NCBI GenBank assembly: GCA_033558025.1
Contig: JAUCEF010000002.1
Span: 248,001 to 312,000, forward strand
Direction of reading: 5' to 3'
From: Phytophthora sp. 'mugwort'
Taxonomy: Eukaryota > Oomycota > Peronosporomycetes > Peronosporales > Peronosporaceae
Length of the DNA stretch: 64,000 nucleotides
How positions within the stretch are numbered: position 1 is the stretch's first letter; every line of letters begins with the position of its first letter. The position numbers were made by a program, and so were the translations under genes. Under the pieces are notes generated by a model. The model was not told the DNA's origin, did no database searches, and worked only from the letters and a program-made list of their open reading frames with translations. Below are positions 12,385 to 23,776 of this stretch, piece by piece.

Positions 12385-12660
12385 CTAATTCTCATTTGAC
12401 GTGCCTGAGTATGACTTGGGCTCTTCGGCACTTGTTCCGTCATCCTCATCCGCCGTGTCAGATGCGCGGGCTTCAGAATCTATGTTCAATAGCTGAGGTC
12501 GCGTACTGAGTCGTCTACCCAACACATCTCGCTGCTCAAAATATTGCGGACAACACAGCTTATTTTGCTTCCTCGAATGTGTCTTGTCAAAACCATGGCA
12601 GGTCGCAGCAAATCAACCTGCAGCAGTCCGGTATGTCGATTCGAGAGACGCAATCTTGGT
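12385..12660 (-). pseudogene. Acidic C-terminal ORF fragment beside Harbinger remnant
   Basis: Minus strand, from about 12,660 to a stop at 12,385. The frame is open for 76 codons below a single stop at 12,613, and the same frame continues above it with a coiled-coil-like 'DKDVTTKIASLESTYRTAAG'. The lower part is acidic ('SDTADEDDGTSAEEPKSY'). I do not recognise the family. It could be the decayed partner protein of the Harbinger element or an unrelated repeat ORF. Confidence 0.3.
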
Positions 12661-12927
12661 GGTCACATCTTTGTCGATCTCAGGGATACGATTGCGGATT
12701 CTTGGATGAAGTGAACAGTATCCTGTGCCATTACAACTTTCATCTCTTCGTTGCTTGACCACGGTACCGATTGTAGTTGTCTCTAGTTTGGAGCAAGTCG
12801 ATCACGATGCTGACGGAGCTTGCTTCCTCATGCCATCGTTGTGCCAATCGAGGTGTTTTTTTTGTGTCTTCGGTTATGTGGGCAGGCTGAAGTAGCAATT
12901 AGCTTCACAAGGTATCTTAGAACAAGA

Positions 12928-13297
12928 GTCACCGGAGGGTCTGGTCTCGCTATGGGTCTTGAACCTTATTGCACGGCACGCGAGTAGGGATGCCGATAGA
13001 CTGGCGTGCCTATCGGGAAGCAGCTATGTCAAGCAGGATTGCGCGGTTTGAGGTCACCATTGGCGAGGTGAGCGACCTCGCACATGTAGCCGGCCAGCTA
13101 ATTGTAGACAGCGACGACAACACCATCAAAACGAGCGATCAATAGCTACTGTGTCGTCCACAATTGCAATGATTAGTACGAATGGTATTTTAGAAATAAC
13201 AGTCATCGACCTAGCGCCGCTAAGAGCGCCTGGCTTGGCGCTTCAATTGCTAATCTCTTGGATGCGACCCGCAACCGTGACCAGACCCTCCGGTGAC
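12928..13297. mobile_element. 370-bp MITE-like element with 19-bp terminal inverted repeats
   Basis: The left end GTCACCGGAGGGTCTGGTC (12,928-12,946) is repeated perfectly as its reverse complement at 13,279-13,297. The similarity continues a little inward (a GGGTC block on both sides). The interior has no long reading frame. Size and structure fit a non-autonomous DNA transposon. I could not find a convincing target-site duplication next to the ends, so the superfamily is unassigned. The position just beyond a Harbinger remnant is suggestive only. Confidence 0.72.
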
Positions 13298-13774
13298 CCT
13301 CTCTCTACGTAACCCTTCACAACCTAATTAAAGCATCGTTTACTGCACGCCGCCTTTGTAAAGCCGAACGGCGCTTGGAGCTGCGTGAGCATGGTTAGTA
13401 GACACACCCATACGTGTGGCTGCGGACGCGACGGGTGTACTTATTGTTGTCACATTCGGGAAACACGGGGGAATATGCGTACTGTTTGTGATGCTCTTAC
13501 ACTCCTTTCAATGCCAAAGAATCGGACCAGGTGGCGGGCGGTGCCTCAGCCGCTTCGGCTGGCGGAGACACAACGGTAGCCTGCGCCGTGCGTTCTTGCG
13601 CGGCGGGGAGCGCTTCCGCCACTTAGTCTGGCTCCCGCTTCAACTTGGTTTCCTCTAGCGAAAAAGTAAACAATTTATGTCACGGAAGCTCAAACATCTA
13701 TTTGACAATGAAAATGGGAGAAAGATCTACGGTCACTGGGCGGGAAAAAATTCCGCCAGCAGTGCAATTGAATA
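13298..13774. other. Unassigned spacer
   Basis: This spacer separates the MITE from the pogo element. Two overlapping frames (13,385-13,579 and 13,416-13,658) are present with no recognisable motif. I see nothing functional. Confidence 0.35.
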
Positions 13775-13784
13775 CACCGTCCAC

Positions 13785-13801
13785 CCTTAATAGTTGCGAC
13801 T
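13785..13801. repeat. Target-site duplication, left copy (partner 14,319-14,335)
   Basis: This 17-base word matches its partner at 14,319-14,335 at 16 positions. It interrupts the left inverted repeat of the pogo element, so it dates the retroposon as younger than the pogo insertion. Confidence 0.75.
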
Positions 13802-14318
13802 GGTTCTAACCGTGCTTCCAGACCTACAGCCCATGAGACGGCGCCCAGTAGCCCCCAAGACCACCAGTCGATTCACAAGCCCAGATATCCCAACCTTCGT
13901 GGCCAAACCCCAACCATCGTCCGAAAGGTTTGGTCGGCCCGGGGATTGAACCCTGGCCGCTTCCGTCCGACACTGGATGCTTAACCAGCTGAGCTATCTG
14001 AGCTCACTAGAAGTAGGTGGCTCACCACCACCTGGTTCATTGGGTTATATTTGTTTTTGTATAGACCCCATCAGAAACGTCCTCCAAATGTCCAACTCGG
14101 CCCAGAGACGTCTCGGGACGTCCACCAGTTTCCTCCTGGACACTAACATGGGGATTTCAGGGCTCCCACTTTCGAGAAAATGGACCTTTTTCGAACACCA
14201 ATTGGATACTTCGTACCCAATTTCTGGGTCCACATGACTCAAATCGATCCCAAATAGCCAAGTAGGGTAGCTAAGTAGGTTGCTTACTAGCCATAAAGTG
14301 TAATGTATTTTTGTTAAC
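13802..14318 (-). mobile_element. tRNA-headed retroposon (SINE-like) inserted in the pogo left end
   Basis: The insertion is flanked by CCTTAATAGTTGCGACT (13,785-13,801) and CCTTAATAATTGCGACT (14,319-14,335), a 17-bp duplication with one mismatch, typical of LINE-driven retroposition. On the minus strand it contains an RNA polymerase III A-box TAGCTCAGCTGG (13,996-13,985) and B-box GGTTCAATCC (13,952-13,943) at normal tRNA spacing. The implied acceptor and anticodon stems do not pair, so it is not a working tRNA gene. The tRNA-like part lies about 320 bp inside the element rather than at its 5' end, which is unusual for a simple SINE. Confidence 0.65.
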
Positions 14319-14639
14319 CTTAATAATTGCGACTTAATTAGTCTTGCATCGTACTTATCAGGCAACATACAGTACAACCACCGCAATTAGTCAAACACCA
14401 CAGTTAGTCTTGCACGCCAAGACGAGCTCGCCGGCTCACCGCTTTAAGCTGCAGCCCTTGCTTTTAAATACGATGTCGGGCACCCAGAGCCTTCAGCACG
14501 TCGTTCCCCTCAACAGTCGCGTACAGTGCGTGTAGTGGATGGAGATTGATGAAGCGGTCAACAGAGATGCTGGTCTTTTTGGGCGCGCGGTCCCACAGTT
14601 TTCCAGCCTCTTTCGTTCCGGCAAGAGGCGAGCGAACCT

Positions 14640-15990
14640 TACAAAAGCTCGTGATTAGTGGAAAAACCGAGATGCCACTCGAGCTAAACTAGACGACAAA
14701 AAGCAACTAAAGTATGCAAGCAGTGTGAAAGGGTTCTCGTCAGCAGTTTGTGGCCAACGCGCTAGTGGTCGTGGCCGGAAGCTGGACGCTCAGTGGGAAT
14801 GACTGTACCTCAGCTATTAATCGAGTTTGAGAGATTACGGCATGCAGATGTGAAGTTTTCGGTGCGATTAATCATGGATACGGCTTCTATAATGATCGAA
14901 GACAGCAAAAATAAGCAATCACCCCGGTTTCAATAAGATTTTGAGCATTCGCGGAGTTCCTTATCGTAAAAAAGTGACTGAGCGACGGGTGAAGTATTTC
15001 TTAGAGCGCTTCAACATTGTCAATCACCGCCTAAAGGGGGACAAACAGGTTAGCGACGAGAAGCAGCTGCAGATTGACATTTCGATAGCTGCCCACCTTG
15101 ATCGTATCAAGCGACAGTTCGACGACAAAACCGATTGACCCGGATCAAATTTACAGTATGGACGAAAGTATTTTGTAATTGACCTAGATGATGGCAAGAC
15201 ACTTGATTTTGGGTTCTGAGGAGGTCAAATATCGCAATATAGTTTCCAGTACGTTGTGTTTTTTTATTCTAGAATGACGTTTCACTGACTGAAGTATTTG
15301 TTGCGTGATACGATTGTAGGAAGGGAAGGGATAACAATATGCGTGTTGTTAAAAGGGGGATCGGATGCAAAGGTGCTGTGTCCGATGCTCATTTTTAAGA
15401 AGTCAAACCCTAGCCATCCTATTCAAGGTCTTCCTGACACTGTCAACGGCGTCTGTTATCGTTCAACTCCGAGCACATACACGAACAATGCAACGATGCT
15501 GGAGTGGTTGCTAAATATGCGTTTTGGAGACCTGGTGGGCCTTTTGCCGGAGAGCGCATTCTCTGGCTGGACAATGCCAGTGGGCACTCAAGCCAGGATA
15601 TGCAGAATGCTGCAAAACAGTTGCGGACAAGCATTGAATTCGTCCCGCCAAACGCGATCGACACCGTTCAACCAGAACACGCTTCCAATTCAACGGATCA
15701 AGACACATTGGCGCGCTTTGTGTGAAGCGAGGGATTTCGAAGCAATTAGTGAAGGAGTCTGGGCAACAAAATCTGGATCGTAAGCGAATCCCGGGAAAAA
15801 AAAATGTTCTGGAGACGGCAGCTGAGTGTATTCGCTGCGTCAACCTGGAGATGGATGCCAAGAACGTCAACTGAGCAAAACATCGTTTTGTTATGTGGCC
15901 TCGACGTCCCTGAAAACGGCGTTTGGAGAGCTATTCAGCTGAGCCGAAAGCTGCGTGAGATCGTGGAGGCACATCCGGGCATCTTTTGAT
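14640..15990 (+). pseudogene. DDE_1 transposase of the pogo element, decayed
   Basis: A readable N-terminal part (14,941-15,137) includes 'RVKYFLERFNIVNHRLKGDK' and leads through 'YSMDES' (first Asp, about 15,155). The core continues with 'ITICVLLKGGSDAKVLCPML' (about 15,330-15,390), 'LWLDNASGHSSQ' (second Asp, about 15,560) and 'TVQPEHAS' (about 15,665), where the expected third Asp appears as His. The tail at 15,804-15,989 ends in 'VEAHPGIF'. Several frameshifts are present. It sits centrally between the inverted repeats at 13,775 and 16,166, so it is the element's own transposase. The family normally acts in the nucleus by cut-and-paste. Lost frame and a changed catalytic residue make this copy inactive. 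Confidence 0.78.
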
Positions 15991-16368
15991 ACTGCTTACA
16001 AGGATTCGAATGCACTAGTAGCAGATAGTCCAGAGGGGTAGTGATCTCACACAATATAGTTATGCACCATTATTAGTCATGTACATGATATAGACTATCC
16101 TCTGCTCGGGCTTCCCTGTCTTCCACCACAATTAATGAGGAACCAGACTAATAAGGGTGGATGGTGTACCACTAATGATATTGGGAATTGGGTACACAAG
16201 TGCGCAAAGCACATCAGGGCATATTAACGAAACAGAATAGAAATCGCATTTCGTTCAGCATTGATCATCAGAAAGCGGTCGGTTCTCTTACACTTGGTTG
16301 TTTTCTTTATGTCTTTTTTTATGTGGTTTGTTTATGTCTTGGGCCAAGACGAGTACCAAGCCTCTTGG

Positions 16369-16603
16369 TGTAAGTGTTGCTCCGGATGTGTGCGGTTAGA
16401 GATAAATCGGAAACTGATCTTGTGCTTATCTATTTGCTGTGCAATCTGTCTACCTACAGGCGCTCTGGGGAGCGCATTCTTGAACATGCAGTGGTTGGTT
16501 GTGGCTCGCCGTAGCGAGCGCTCGCACAACCGCCGTGAGTATGCAGGTGATGTCTTCGTGCTGTCTGTGCGGACTCAACTGATGATGACGTGCAGATCAT
16601 TCC
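16369..16603 (-). repeat. LTR of Gypsy A (3' LTR in element orientation)
   Basis: It begins TGTAAGTGTTGCTCC on the plus strand and is highly similar to the copy at 24,398-24,650, including the shared stretch GGAGCGCATTCTTGAACATG. Its right end is truncated or altered next to a run of Cs. The divergence of the two LTRs, several percent by eye, means the insertion is not recent. Confidence 0.82.
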
Positions 16604-16824
16604 CCCCCCCCGACTTGAGTGAGTCCCGGTATTTTAAACTTGAAGTCGTCGAAGTTGAAGTCGGAAATACCGTAGTTCGTGCTAGAAAGAGCAGTACAGT
16701 AAAATCCCTTATAAAGAGAATTCCACTAGGCTCGTGTCGCTCGAGTGCGCTGACGAAGATCTTTTTTTAACAAAGTCTGCCAGTGGCTCATGTACTTGAT
16801 GACACGCTCTCGTTCCCCCGTGTT

Positions 16825-17325
16825 TTAATGGTGAGGAAGTCCGTGCCACTTGACCAGATACTCAGGCTGACGGTTGAAGGTCCGCTTCTTGATCAGGGTT
16901 TCGACAACATGAAGCGGTTCACCGTCGTCGTCAAAGATCATTGGTGTTGATTTCGGGGTCACATGGCCCGCGAAGCAGTCGGGGTTGCTGTCATATACCT
17001 TAAGCTTGTCGATGTTGAAGCGTGGGCTGATATGCTTCAGGATTGCAGATAGGTCCAGCAGCGCAACGTTACCACGAAGCTCCAAAATCGCATACGGGCC
17101 TATGAAGCGTGGAATGAACTTCCGTGAGCGAAGAGTCGTCTCCGCGGTGGCGTCCGAGATCTTCAGATTTTCCGTCGACAGAAGGGCCAAATCGCCGACC
17201 TTGAATGGGTTCGTGGAACGACGCCTGTCATAGAACTTCATCTGAGATTCCTGAGCGTCCAGCAGGTTCTTAACTTTGATTTTGAAGTGAGGTCCATTAA
17301 TGTCAATTATTCCGTCTAACGCCAC
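16825..17325 (-). pseudogene. Gypsy A integrase C-terminus and chromodomain
   Basis: The 166-codon minus frame starts in the post-catalytic part of a Gypsy integrase ('MKFYDRRRSTNPFKVGDLAL', then 'FIPRFIGPYAILELRG'). It runs into 'HISPRFNIDKLKVYD' and a chromodomain start ('LIKKRTFNRQPEYLVKWHG'). The integrase catalytic core is absent upstream because a LINE sequence begins at about 17,340. Chromodomains steer integration to particular chromatin. This fragment is only a relic. Confidence 0.78.
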
Positions 17326-17402
17326 CTAATCCCCATGCCCGGCCCCTGCCATTTGCAGTTGTCAGCTAATGGTCGGTATTGTGTGATACACCTGGTCCCG
17401 AT

Positions 17403-19280
17403 CTAGTCCCCTGGGCTTACACCGTGCCCCTTTTCGGCCTCCACTGTGGCCTCCGTTCTAATAGTTTGCGCCCAATGCCGAACATCCGCCGTGGCTAGTT
17501 TCGTGAGTGCGTCCCATTGCTGCTTGCTGACTTCGCCTTGTTGTTCATACCAGTCCAGATCACTCCCTGGGCTGGATGCTGTCTGCATTAATGCTCTTGC
17601 AAATACGTTTGTCCCGAAGTTGATTCGTCCAACGCCCGGACCCCCAGTGCATCTGCCAGTCTCCGGATTGCCAATACATGTCTGCTAGTCTGCGCGCCTT
17701 TGGTGGCTTGCGGTGCGTTTGCTGTAGTATTATGTCCCTATCGTCGCCTGCGACGTAGATCGGATCCCACCCGTGTTGTTGGCATACTCTAAGTACCCGT
17801 AATAGCCAAATGTGTGCTGCCTTCAAAGCCATCATCCTTGCCCCCTCGTGCGTGCGTCCACTTAGAAACACCACATCATGTGTGCCTGTTTCCCGGTGCA
17901 CGGCTACCATTGCGGTGCCACAGGTTCCTTTCTCCGTCGGTACTGGGCACCCTCCTGCGAAGAACACTACTACACACCGTGTCACCACCCTTAACTGTGG
18001 TGCAGGGCTCTCCCAATTCCCGCCCAGAACGTGGCATATCGTCCTGCTTAATTCCTGGCGTAATTGCTCCTCGAGTCTCCGAGGAGTGTATTGTCATAGG
18101 TTCGCATGGCTGTATCTAATTCGGGTTGCCACCCCGCCTTGTGGTGGTTCTCCGTGACGTCGTTGAAGGGGTCAATATGTGCGACACGCCATCGCCACAC
18201 TGCCATAAGGTATAGTGCTGCTCCAATGCTCCAGCATTGCTCCGTGATCCGCTCGATCATATCTCCCACGGCCGCACTGTGTCTCCGTCGTACTCCACTA
18301 CTACCTCTGCAATCGCGGTGATTATGCATTATGGTATCTTCGGTAACTTCACCGAAAACACTGCTTCCTCGTAATTGTCCAGCTTGAGCCCTGCTGACTT
18401 CCATCTATCGAGCAGGACGGCCCTTAGTATCGCCGCCGCCGGGCAAGCCCAGAACACGTGGTTGAGGTCGACGCTGCCTATACGGACGCACTGTAGGTGC
18501 GGGCACGAGAGGCCCGCTGAATATTGGATTGTAGAGAGAGAGAGTGCATGCAGTTTCACTCGCTTCAGGAGCCGCTCTCCCCACGGGTTTAGAACCACGC
18601 GACTGATCCTCGCCCACGATAGGCCTGCCAGACCTTTCGCTGCGTTGACACCGAGTGCCCCCCATTTCTACTCCCTGGCCCTCACGTGCTTTCTCCCTTC
18701 GGTATTGTTGGGTATGGGGAGCAGTTTTTTATACGTACGTCGAGGCGTAGCCCAGCGTCGTTTGCCCGCCCATAAGCACACCACCCTAGCCAGGTTAGGG
18801 TGTGAGTGAACCGCCGTGAGTTGTGCGGTTGTTTCAACTTCATGTTGCATGCTGCCTACCAATCCTCGGTGAGCCGTGATTGCCCTCATCGGCGTCGTCG
18901 TCTGCCCGACCGCCTCGCAGCACCACTTCCCCTTACTTTGTAAGTCTACGCTCTGGGTGTACATGCGGGTGTTCTTTCGTACTGTATCGAATTGGCCCGT
19001 CATGCGCCCCTGGCTGCAGCAGTTGTGGGAAATCAGTGCCATCAAATTCATGAGGTACTCCACTTGCCGCTTCACACCCGCTGTGGCCGGCCGATGAGTA
19101 CCATAACGAGTAGATTGTCGCCTGACGTCCCGTCCAGTGCAGTATATTCTTCAATAGCTTCCCCGGACCGCATAACGCTCGAAGCCTGGTGTTAAGATTA
19201 ATGGTGGTGCCTGTTGCCGAGCACAGTCTCATCTTGGATAAGACCAGGTACGGGAGCCACTCGTTGCAGAAAGACGCCAT
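17403..19280 (-). pseudogene. LINE remnant, ORF2 C-terminal half with zinc motif and RNase H
   Basis: Minus-strand pieces follow the order of a LINE ORF2 tail. Linker fragments (19,280-18,670) are followed by a zf-RVT-like segment (18,598-18,329) with 'CPHLQC' and 'DLNHVFWACPAAAILRAVLL'. Next comes a spacer (18,404-18,048) and an RNase H-like domain (17,988-17,560) with 'FFAGGCPVPTEKGTCG', 'MMALKAA' and 'VAGDDRDIIL'. The reverse transcriptase part is missing. It lies inside Gypsy A, head to head with the next LINE. Frames are broken throughout. Confidence 0.68.
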
Positions 19281-19429
19281 TTGAAGCTTCTTCCACCTCC
19301 TTGATTCTAGTGATGTTGCATCCTCGCAATGTCGTTGTCTCTATCCATATTTTATCCCCGCCCAGATTTGCAGAACCGGAAGACTGGTTGAAGGGTTAAT
19401 GCGCCGGAGGATCGTGAGCATCTTAACGC

Positions 19430-21760
19430 GGCAGATCACTCACTACGAACGGACACACACGTATCGCTACTTGCGACGGGGGAGGAAGCCACCGCGAGAC
19501 TTGACAGATGGTACGTGTCGACGCCGCTCATTGCTTGGGTAGCGGACGTGGAAATATGCCATCCAGACACGCATGCGGATCACAGTGCAGTGAGATTACA
19601 TCTTTGCAGGCCAGATGATCCGCTCCGCATCGGAAGGTCGAGCAGGGTGTACCTATGACCCTCATATGCTCGCGGGACGCAGTCAAGAGAGCGGTAGAAG
19701 GCAAAGGTATGAGAGTTGTTTTCTGGACCAACTACCGGAGGAGGAGGAGCACATGGATGCAGCCTCGGTGGTGAAGAGCTTAGAGGTTCTAAAAGCGGAG
19801 GTACGGAAGGCGGCACTTGCAGTGATGAAGGAAAAGCGCAAGCCCGCCAGGGCTTCGTATAAACAACGCATTTTACGTCTACGACAACAGGAACAACGGC
19901 TAAAGGAGGTGGAAGCATTGCAGCTACCGTGGAGTCAATTACAGACCTCATGGATGTCTTATCATTGGGGAAGGGCAGAGGAGGGTCGTTGCTGTAGCGA
20001 GTTAGGAACGCGATCACTGACTGCATAAGATCGCGAGGTGCGACACAGCGCAGGCTTTACCGTGATGGAGGCGACAAACCCGGCAAATCTACCAAGCAGT
20101 TCTTCAACAGAGCCAGCTCTAAACACGCTGATAACGCTATACATCGGCTTGATGCTTTCCCGGGCATGTAACACAGAAGCGTTCACGACAAAGCGGACAC
20201 ACTAGCGGACGCGTGGATCACCATTTTTCAACAACTACAGTCTACTGCGGAGGAGCGCCTGGAGGTACTTCGATGGCTTGGAGAACGGGGCCAATATAGC
20301 CAAATGCTGGAAGGGCTGCAGGTCCCATTCACAGAGACCGAAGTCGCGGCGGCAATTGGTAGCTCCAAGCCGGGTAAGGCATGCGGCCCAGATCGACTGG
20401 GTAACGAGTGGTATCGAAACGTTTTGACTTTACTGATTCCGATACTCACGAAGCTGTACAACTGCTGGTATAAGACCGGGATTGTGCCTCCATCATTTCT
20501 GGAGCCGGACATCTTCTGCTTAAAAAAGGCGGTATCTCCACAGATCCTTTGAACTTCAGGCCGCTGGCGTTACTGAATACGGATTAATAGATCTTCACGA
20601 GGGTTCTAGCAACACGGACTAGCATCAAGCTCCCGTCGATCTTTCACCCGAACCAAAATGGTTTTGTGCCTTTCCGGACGATCCACGCCACCGTTGACTT
20701 ATTCACGGAGGCGCAGATGGCGGCAAAGGAAGACCGGTGCTAGCGAGGCTTTGGCGATATTATTGGATTTCTGTAAAGTGTATGACTCGATCGATAAAGA
20801 ATTTCTGTATGCGGGGCTGGAATGGCTCTGATTTCCGGAGATGTATGTTCCGGCAATACGCAGTTTTCATGAGGGAACAACAGTTAGATTCCTCGCTAAT
20901 GGTTATTACTCACGATGGATTAAAGTTACGTGTGAGATTCGGTAAGGGTGCCCGTTGGCCCCTCTGCTGTTCATCTGGTTCTGGAGGCACTGTACAGACG
21001 AATTGGCAAGGAGCCGCAGACCCAAGGGATCGTACTGCGCAGCGGCGCGGGGGAAGAGATACTGAAGGTTGGAGGGTTCGCCGACGACACTGCCAGTTAT
21101 GTATGCTCGCTCATGGAGGTCATCATCGTCAAGGCGTTGGCGGAAGTATTTGCGACGGCATCAGGACTGCGACTAAACGAAGGTAAACGCTGGTGATTGT
21201 GCTTAATCCGAAGGCGGTCACTACAATGCCGCAACTTCCTAAGCCGCTTATGGTTCAAGCCCCCAGCCAAATTATCTAAGTACTTGGGGATACAATTAGA
21301 AGAATACCCGACCCAGAATACACTTGGCAGCTGGCCAGAACCCAACTGGTCACTAGACTTGCTTTGGCGACGAGCTAAACGGCCACGGTGGAGCAGGGAT
21401 ATGAGATCGCAAGGGTGATAATAGCGCCGAAGCTACTATACATTGCTCGCCATCAATGGCCAAGTGCCACGACTGTCCAGTCCTTTCAACGCATGATTTT
21501 GTGTGGCACGCTCGCTTCTCCGACGATAGCGTGGGAGGTAGGGCCTGGGTCGACGGGCATATCACCACGATGCCTCGCAAAGATGGAGGGTTGGCAATGC
21601 CGGATATAAGGATCGAACTGCTGGCACTAGAGGCAGTCACGGTCAATAAGTGGGCGCTAAGCTTTATCCAGTCGGAGCTGGTGATGGGGACCTGGTATCT
21701 AACCAAACTAATGGAGCAAGCGGACGAAAATTGTACATTTCTCCGACGTTGACACCGCCC
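19430..21760 (+). pseudogene. LINE (L1-like) remnant: endonuclease tail and reverse transcriptase
   Basis: The end of an AP-type endonuclease is visible at 19,500-19,620 ('LIAWVADVEICHPDTHADHS'). A basic coiled linker follows (19,740-19,930, 'VMKEKRKPARASYKQRI'). The reverse transcriptase pieces are 'IGSSKPGKACGPDRLGNEWY' (20,356-20,415), a finger/palm segment at 20,750-20,950 and the catalytic box 'GGFADDTASYVC' (about 21,070-21,105). The thumb/connector reads 'RKDGGLAMPDIRIELLALEA' at about 21,575-21,635. Many stops and shifts are present. It is inserted in Gypsy A and replaces that element's missing core. It is a different family from the LINE at 27.6-31.0 kb. Confidence 0.75.
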
Positions 21761-21889
21761 ACCACGCGCTCACTGCGACTGAGGGAGACGTTATGGGTCG
21801 CAGGGATGTCAGTCTGCCAGACACTCAGTGAAGCCGCCTCGCTCGCGGATAAGCTGCGACGGTAGGGGCACTCCACTGTCTAAGCTACT

Positions 21890-22784
21890 TTAAGGGGCCA
21901 AGAGCTTCTTGTTCGACTTTGGATAGTCGAAACGGAGCTCGATGGCTGGGTGCGCGCCAGGTTTCAACACCACTTCATGCTCGATAGAACGTACCGGAGG
22001 TAATTCGGGCGGCAGTTCAGCAGGAAATACATCGGAGAACTCCTCCAATACAGGTTGAAGCTGAGGTGGGACCTTCTTAGAGTGTGCAGATGTTTTTACG
22101 CGCACATTGTATATCTCCACGTAGGCTTGATCCTTCATGTTGGTTTCGAATTCAGTGTCTGACACCTCGTGCAGTTCTGTGGCGTCGTCGTCAGTACCAG
22201 TCGTAGCATCGGCAGCTGAAGAAAACGGTGCATGATAGTATCCCAGCGGGACAACCTCATTATAAGCCTCCGTCCTGTTCATGGTCGGGTTGGCTTGTAG
22301 CATTGCACCAACCGGTCGATGAGCAGGCGACTCCATGGTCGATGGAACTGGCCGCACTTCCTTACGATGTTGGAAGAGTCGATCCTCATGTCCCCGTCTT
22401 CCAGTCGATCGTTGGGTTGAACTGTACCAGCCACGGATGCCCCAGGATGACATCTTGTGTCGGCGACACCTCCCCCTCGATGAGAAAGACGTTGGCAAAA
22501 TCGCTGCCGTCGAAGGTTAACGTTTCGAGCAAGGGTTAAGCTGTTCGAGCCGGCGTAACCGAACCGTTGAATCTTTCAGCTGTGATCTTGGCGGCACCGA
22601 CGAAGTGCTGAGCAAACCCCGGTCGAAATATGTTCTGTTCCGCTCCGCTGTCAACCAAAACCCGAACTCGCTCACCATTCATAACACCATCGAATCGAAG
22701 AAGGTTGCGCTGCGGAACATCAACTGACACCATGTTCAGTTGCATACTGTCCAATACTTCCTCATCTTCTTCTTGGTCTTCCAC
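21890..22784 (-). pseudogene. Gypsy A protease and N-terminus of reverse transcriptase
   Basis: The frame 22,784-22,536 carries an aspartic protease core ('VRVLVDSGAEQNIF', with the Asp-Ser-Gly signature). The frame 22,498-21,890 is the linker and the first part of the reverse transcriptase ('LEEFSDVFPAELPPELPPV', 'IEHEVVLKPGAHP'). It stops abruptly at 21,890, where LINE-related sequence begins. The two frames are separated by a shift, so no polyprotein can be made. Confidence 0.8.
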
Positions 22785-22849
22785 AATGCTACGGAAGGAG
22801 CTCTGGTGCGTACGAAATGATCTTGATCAGGTCGAGGCGCACCGCGAGA

Positions 22850-23776
22850 ATTTTAGCGCGCTGGTCGCTTAGCACACGTCGCCAAGCGATGGCTTGGTTC
22901 CATACAGTAGAAGCATAGATTTACTGCGCACGTACTCGTCGCGCGAAACGAAGCGTAAGCTACTGAACTCCATAGGCATCGGCTCCTTGACGTACTGTGG
23001 AATTTGCTGCTGGCGTTGGGGGCCTGCCCTTCAGATGCACATGGCTGCGACGCGACCCAATAGCATGCCTGCGGTCGTACTTGAGCGCAAACGAAATCGT
23101 TTCGTCGTGGTCCAAAACTGACGCAGCTTCACCTCTTGCCGTATCTCCACGACCAAGCCCTTCTGGAATTGCATGACTTGTCAATGTCTGACATATCTTC
23201 CGCTTTGCAGATGATATATCGGAATGCCAAGACGTAGTCTTCCAGGTTCGCGAAGTTGTTCTGGCGTAGACATAAAGCTGGTCGCGTAGATGCTCCTGCC
23301 GATCTGAGGCCATGAACTCGCTTGGCATCAGCTTCTCAAACGGGACCACTGAATGCAAGAATTGCCTTCGTGGGATACGTATTCACGGTACCAAGCGGCG
23401 GCTGGCCCTGTCAAGTTGCCACTAAGAGCGACAGAGAACGTTGCTGCGGTGAGTCCGCGCCGTACTTGATATTCTTGGATTCAAAATACAGATTGACACT
23501 GAACAGGTAGCGACGTTGTCCTTCTTTGTCCATAAAAATTGAGCATAGTGATGCCCTCGGCCCTGTACTCACGAGTTCCTGCGATGATGAGTCGGGCGAT
23601 GGTGGTCGCTGTGGCGAGGCCGCTTGCTGCTGCTGCTGCTGCAGTGTGACCGCCATTTGACGCTGAAGCCCGGCGGTCTGAGCCATAAACTGTTGTTGCT
23701 GCTCGTGCATCATTGTTGCGAGGGAGGCGAACATCTGTTGCAGGCTGTCTCCACGCTGCATTGCTTGCTCGTCCAT
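22850..23776 (-). pseudogene. Gypsy A gag with zinc knuckle
   Basis: It starts at the ATG at 23,776 with a Gln-rich coiled region ('QQMFASLATMMHEQQQQFM') and a poly-Gln run. A frame change near 23,400 leads into a second segment (23,358-22,960). The zinc knuckle 'CFYCMEPSHRLATC', a correct C-x2-C-x4-H-x4-C, is at about 22,915-22,873. It would form the virus-like particle and bind element RNA. Frames are broken. Confidence 0.75.

Larger units (their letters stand above)
13775..16166 (+). mobile_element. pogo-like DNA transposon with terminal inverted repeats and TA target duplication
   Basis: The left end CACCGTCCACCCTTAATAGT begins after a TA at 13,773-13,774. The right end, read on the minus strand from 16,166, is CACCATCCACCCTTATTAGT and is followed by TA at 16,167-16,168. 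TA duplications are the signature of the Tc1/mariner/pogo superfamily and agree with the DDE_1 transposase remnant inside. The element is 2.39 kb, of which about 517 bp is a later insertion in its left end, so it was originally about 1.9 kb. Confidence 0.8.

Noticed and set aside
13935..14005. A functional tRNA gene on the minus strand.
   Set aside because: The A and B boxes are good but the acceptor and anticodon stems do not pair and U33 is missing; it is a retroposon part.
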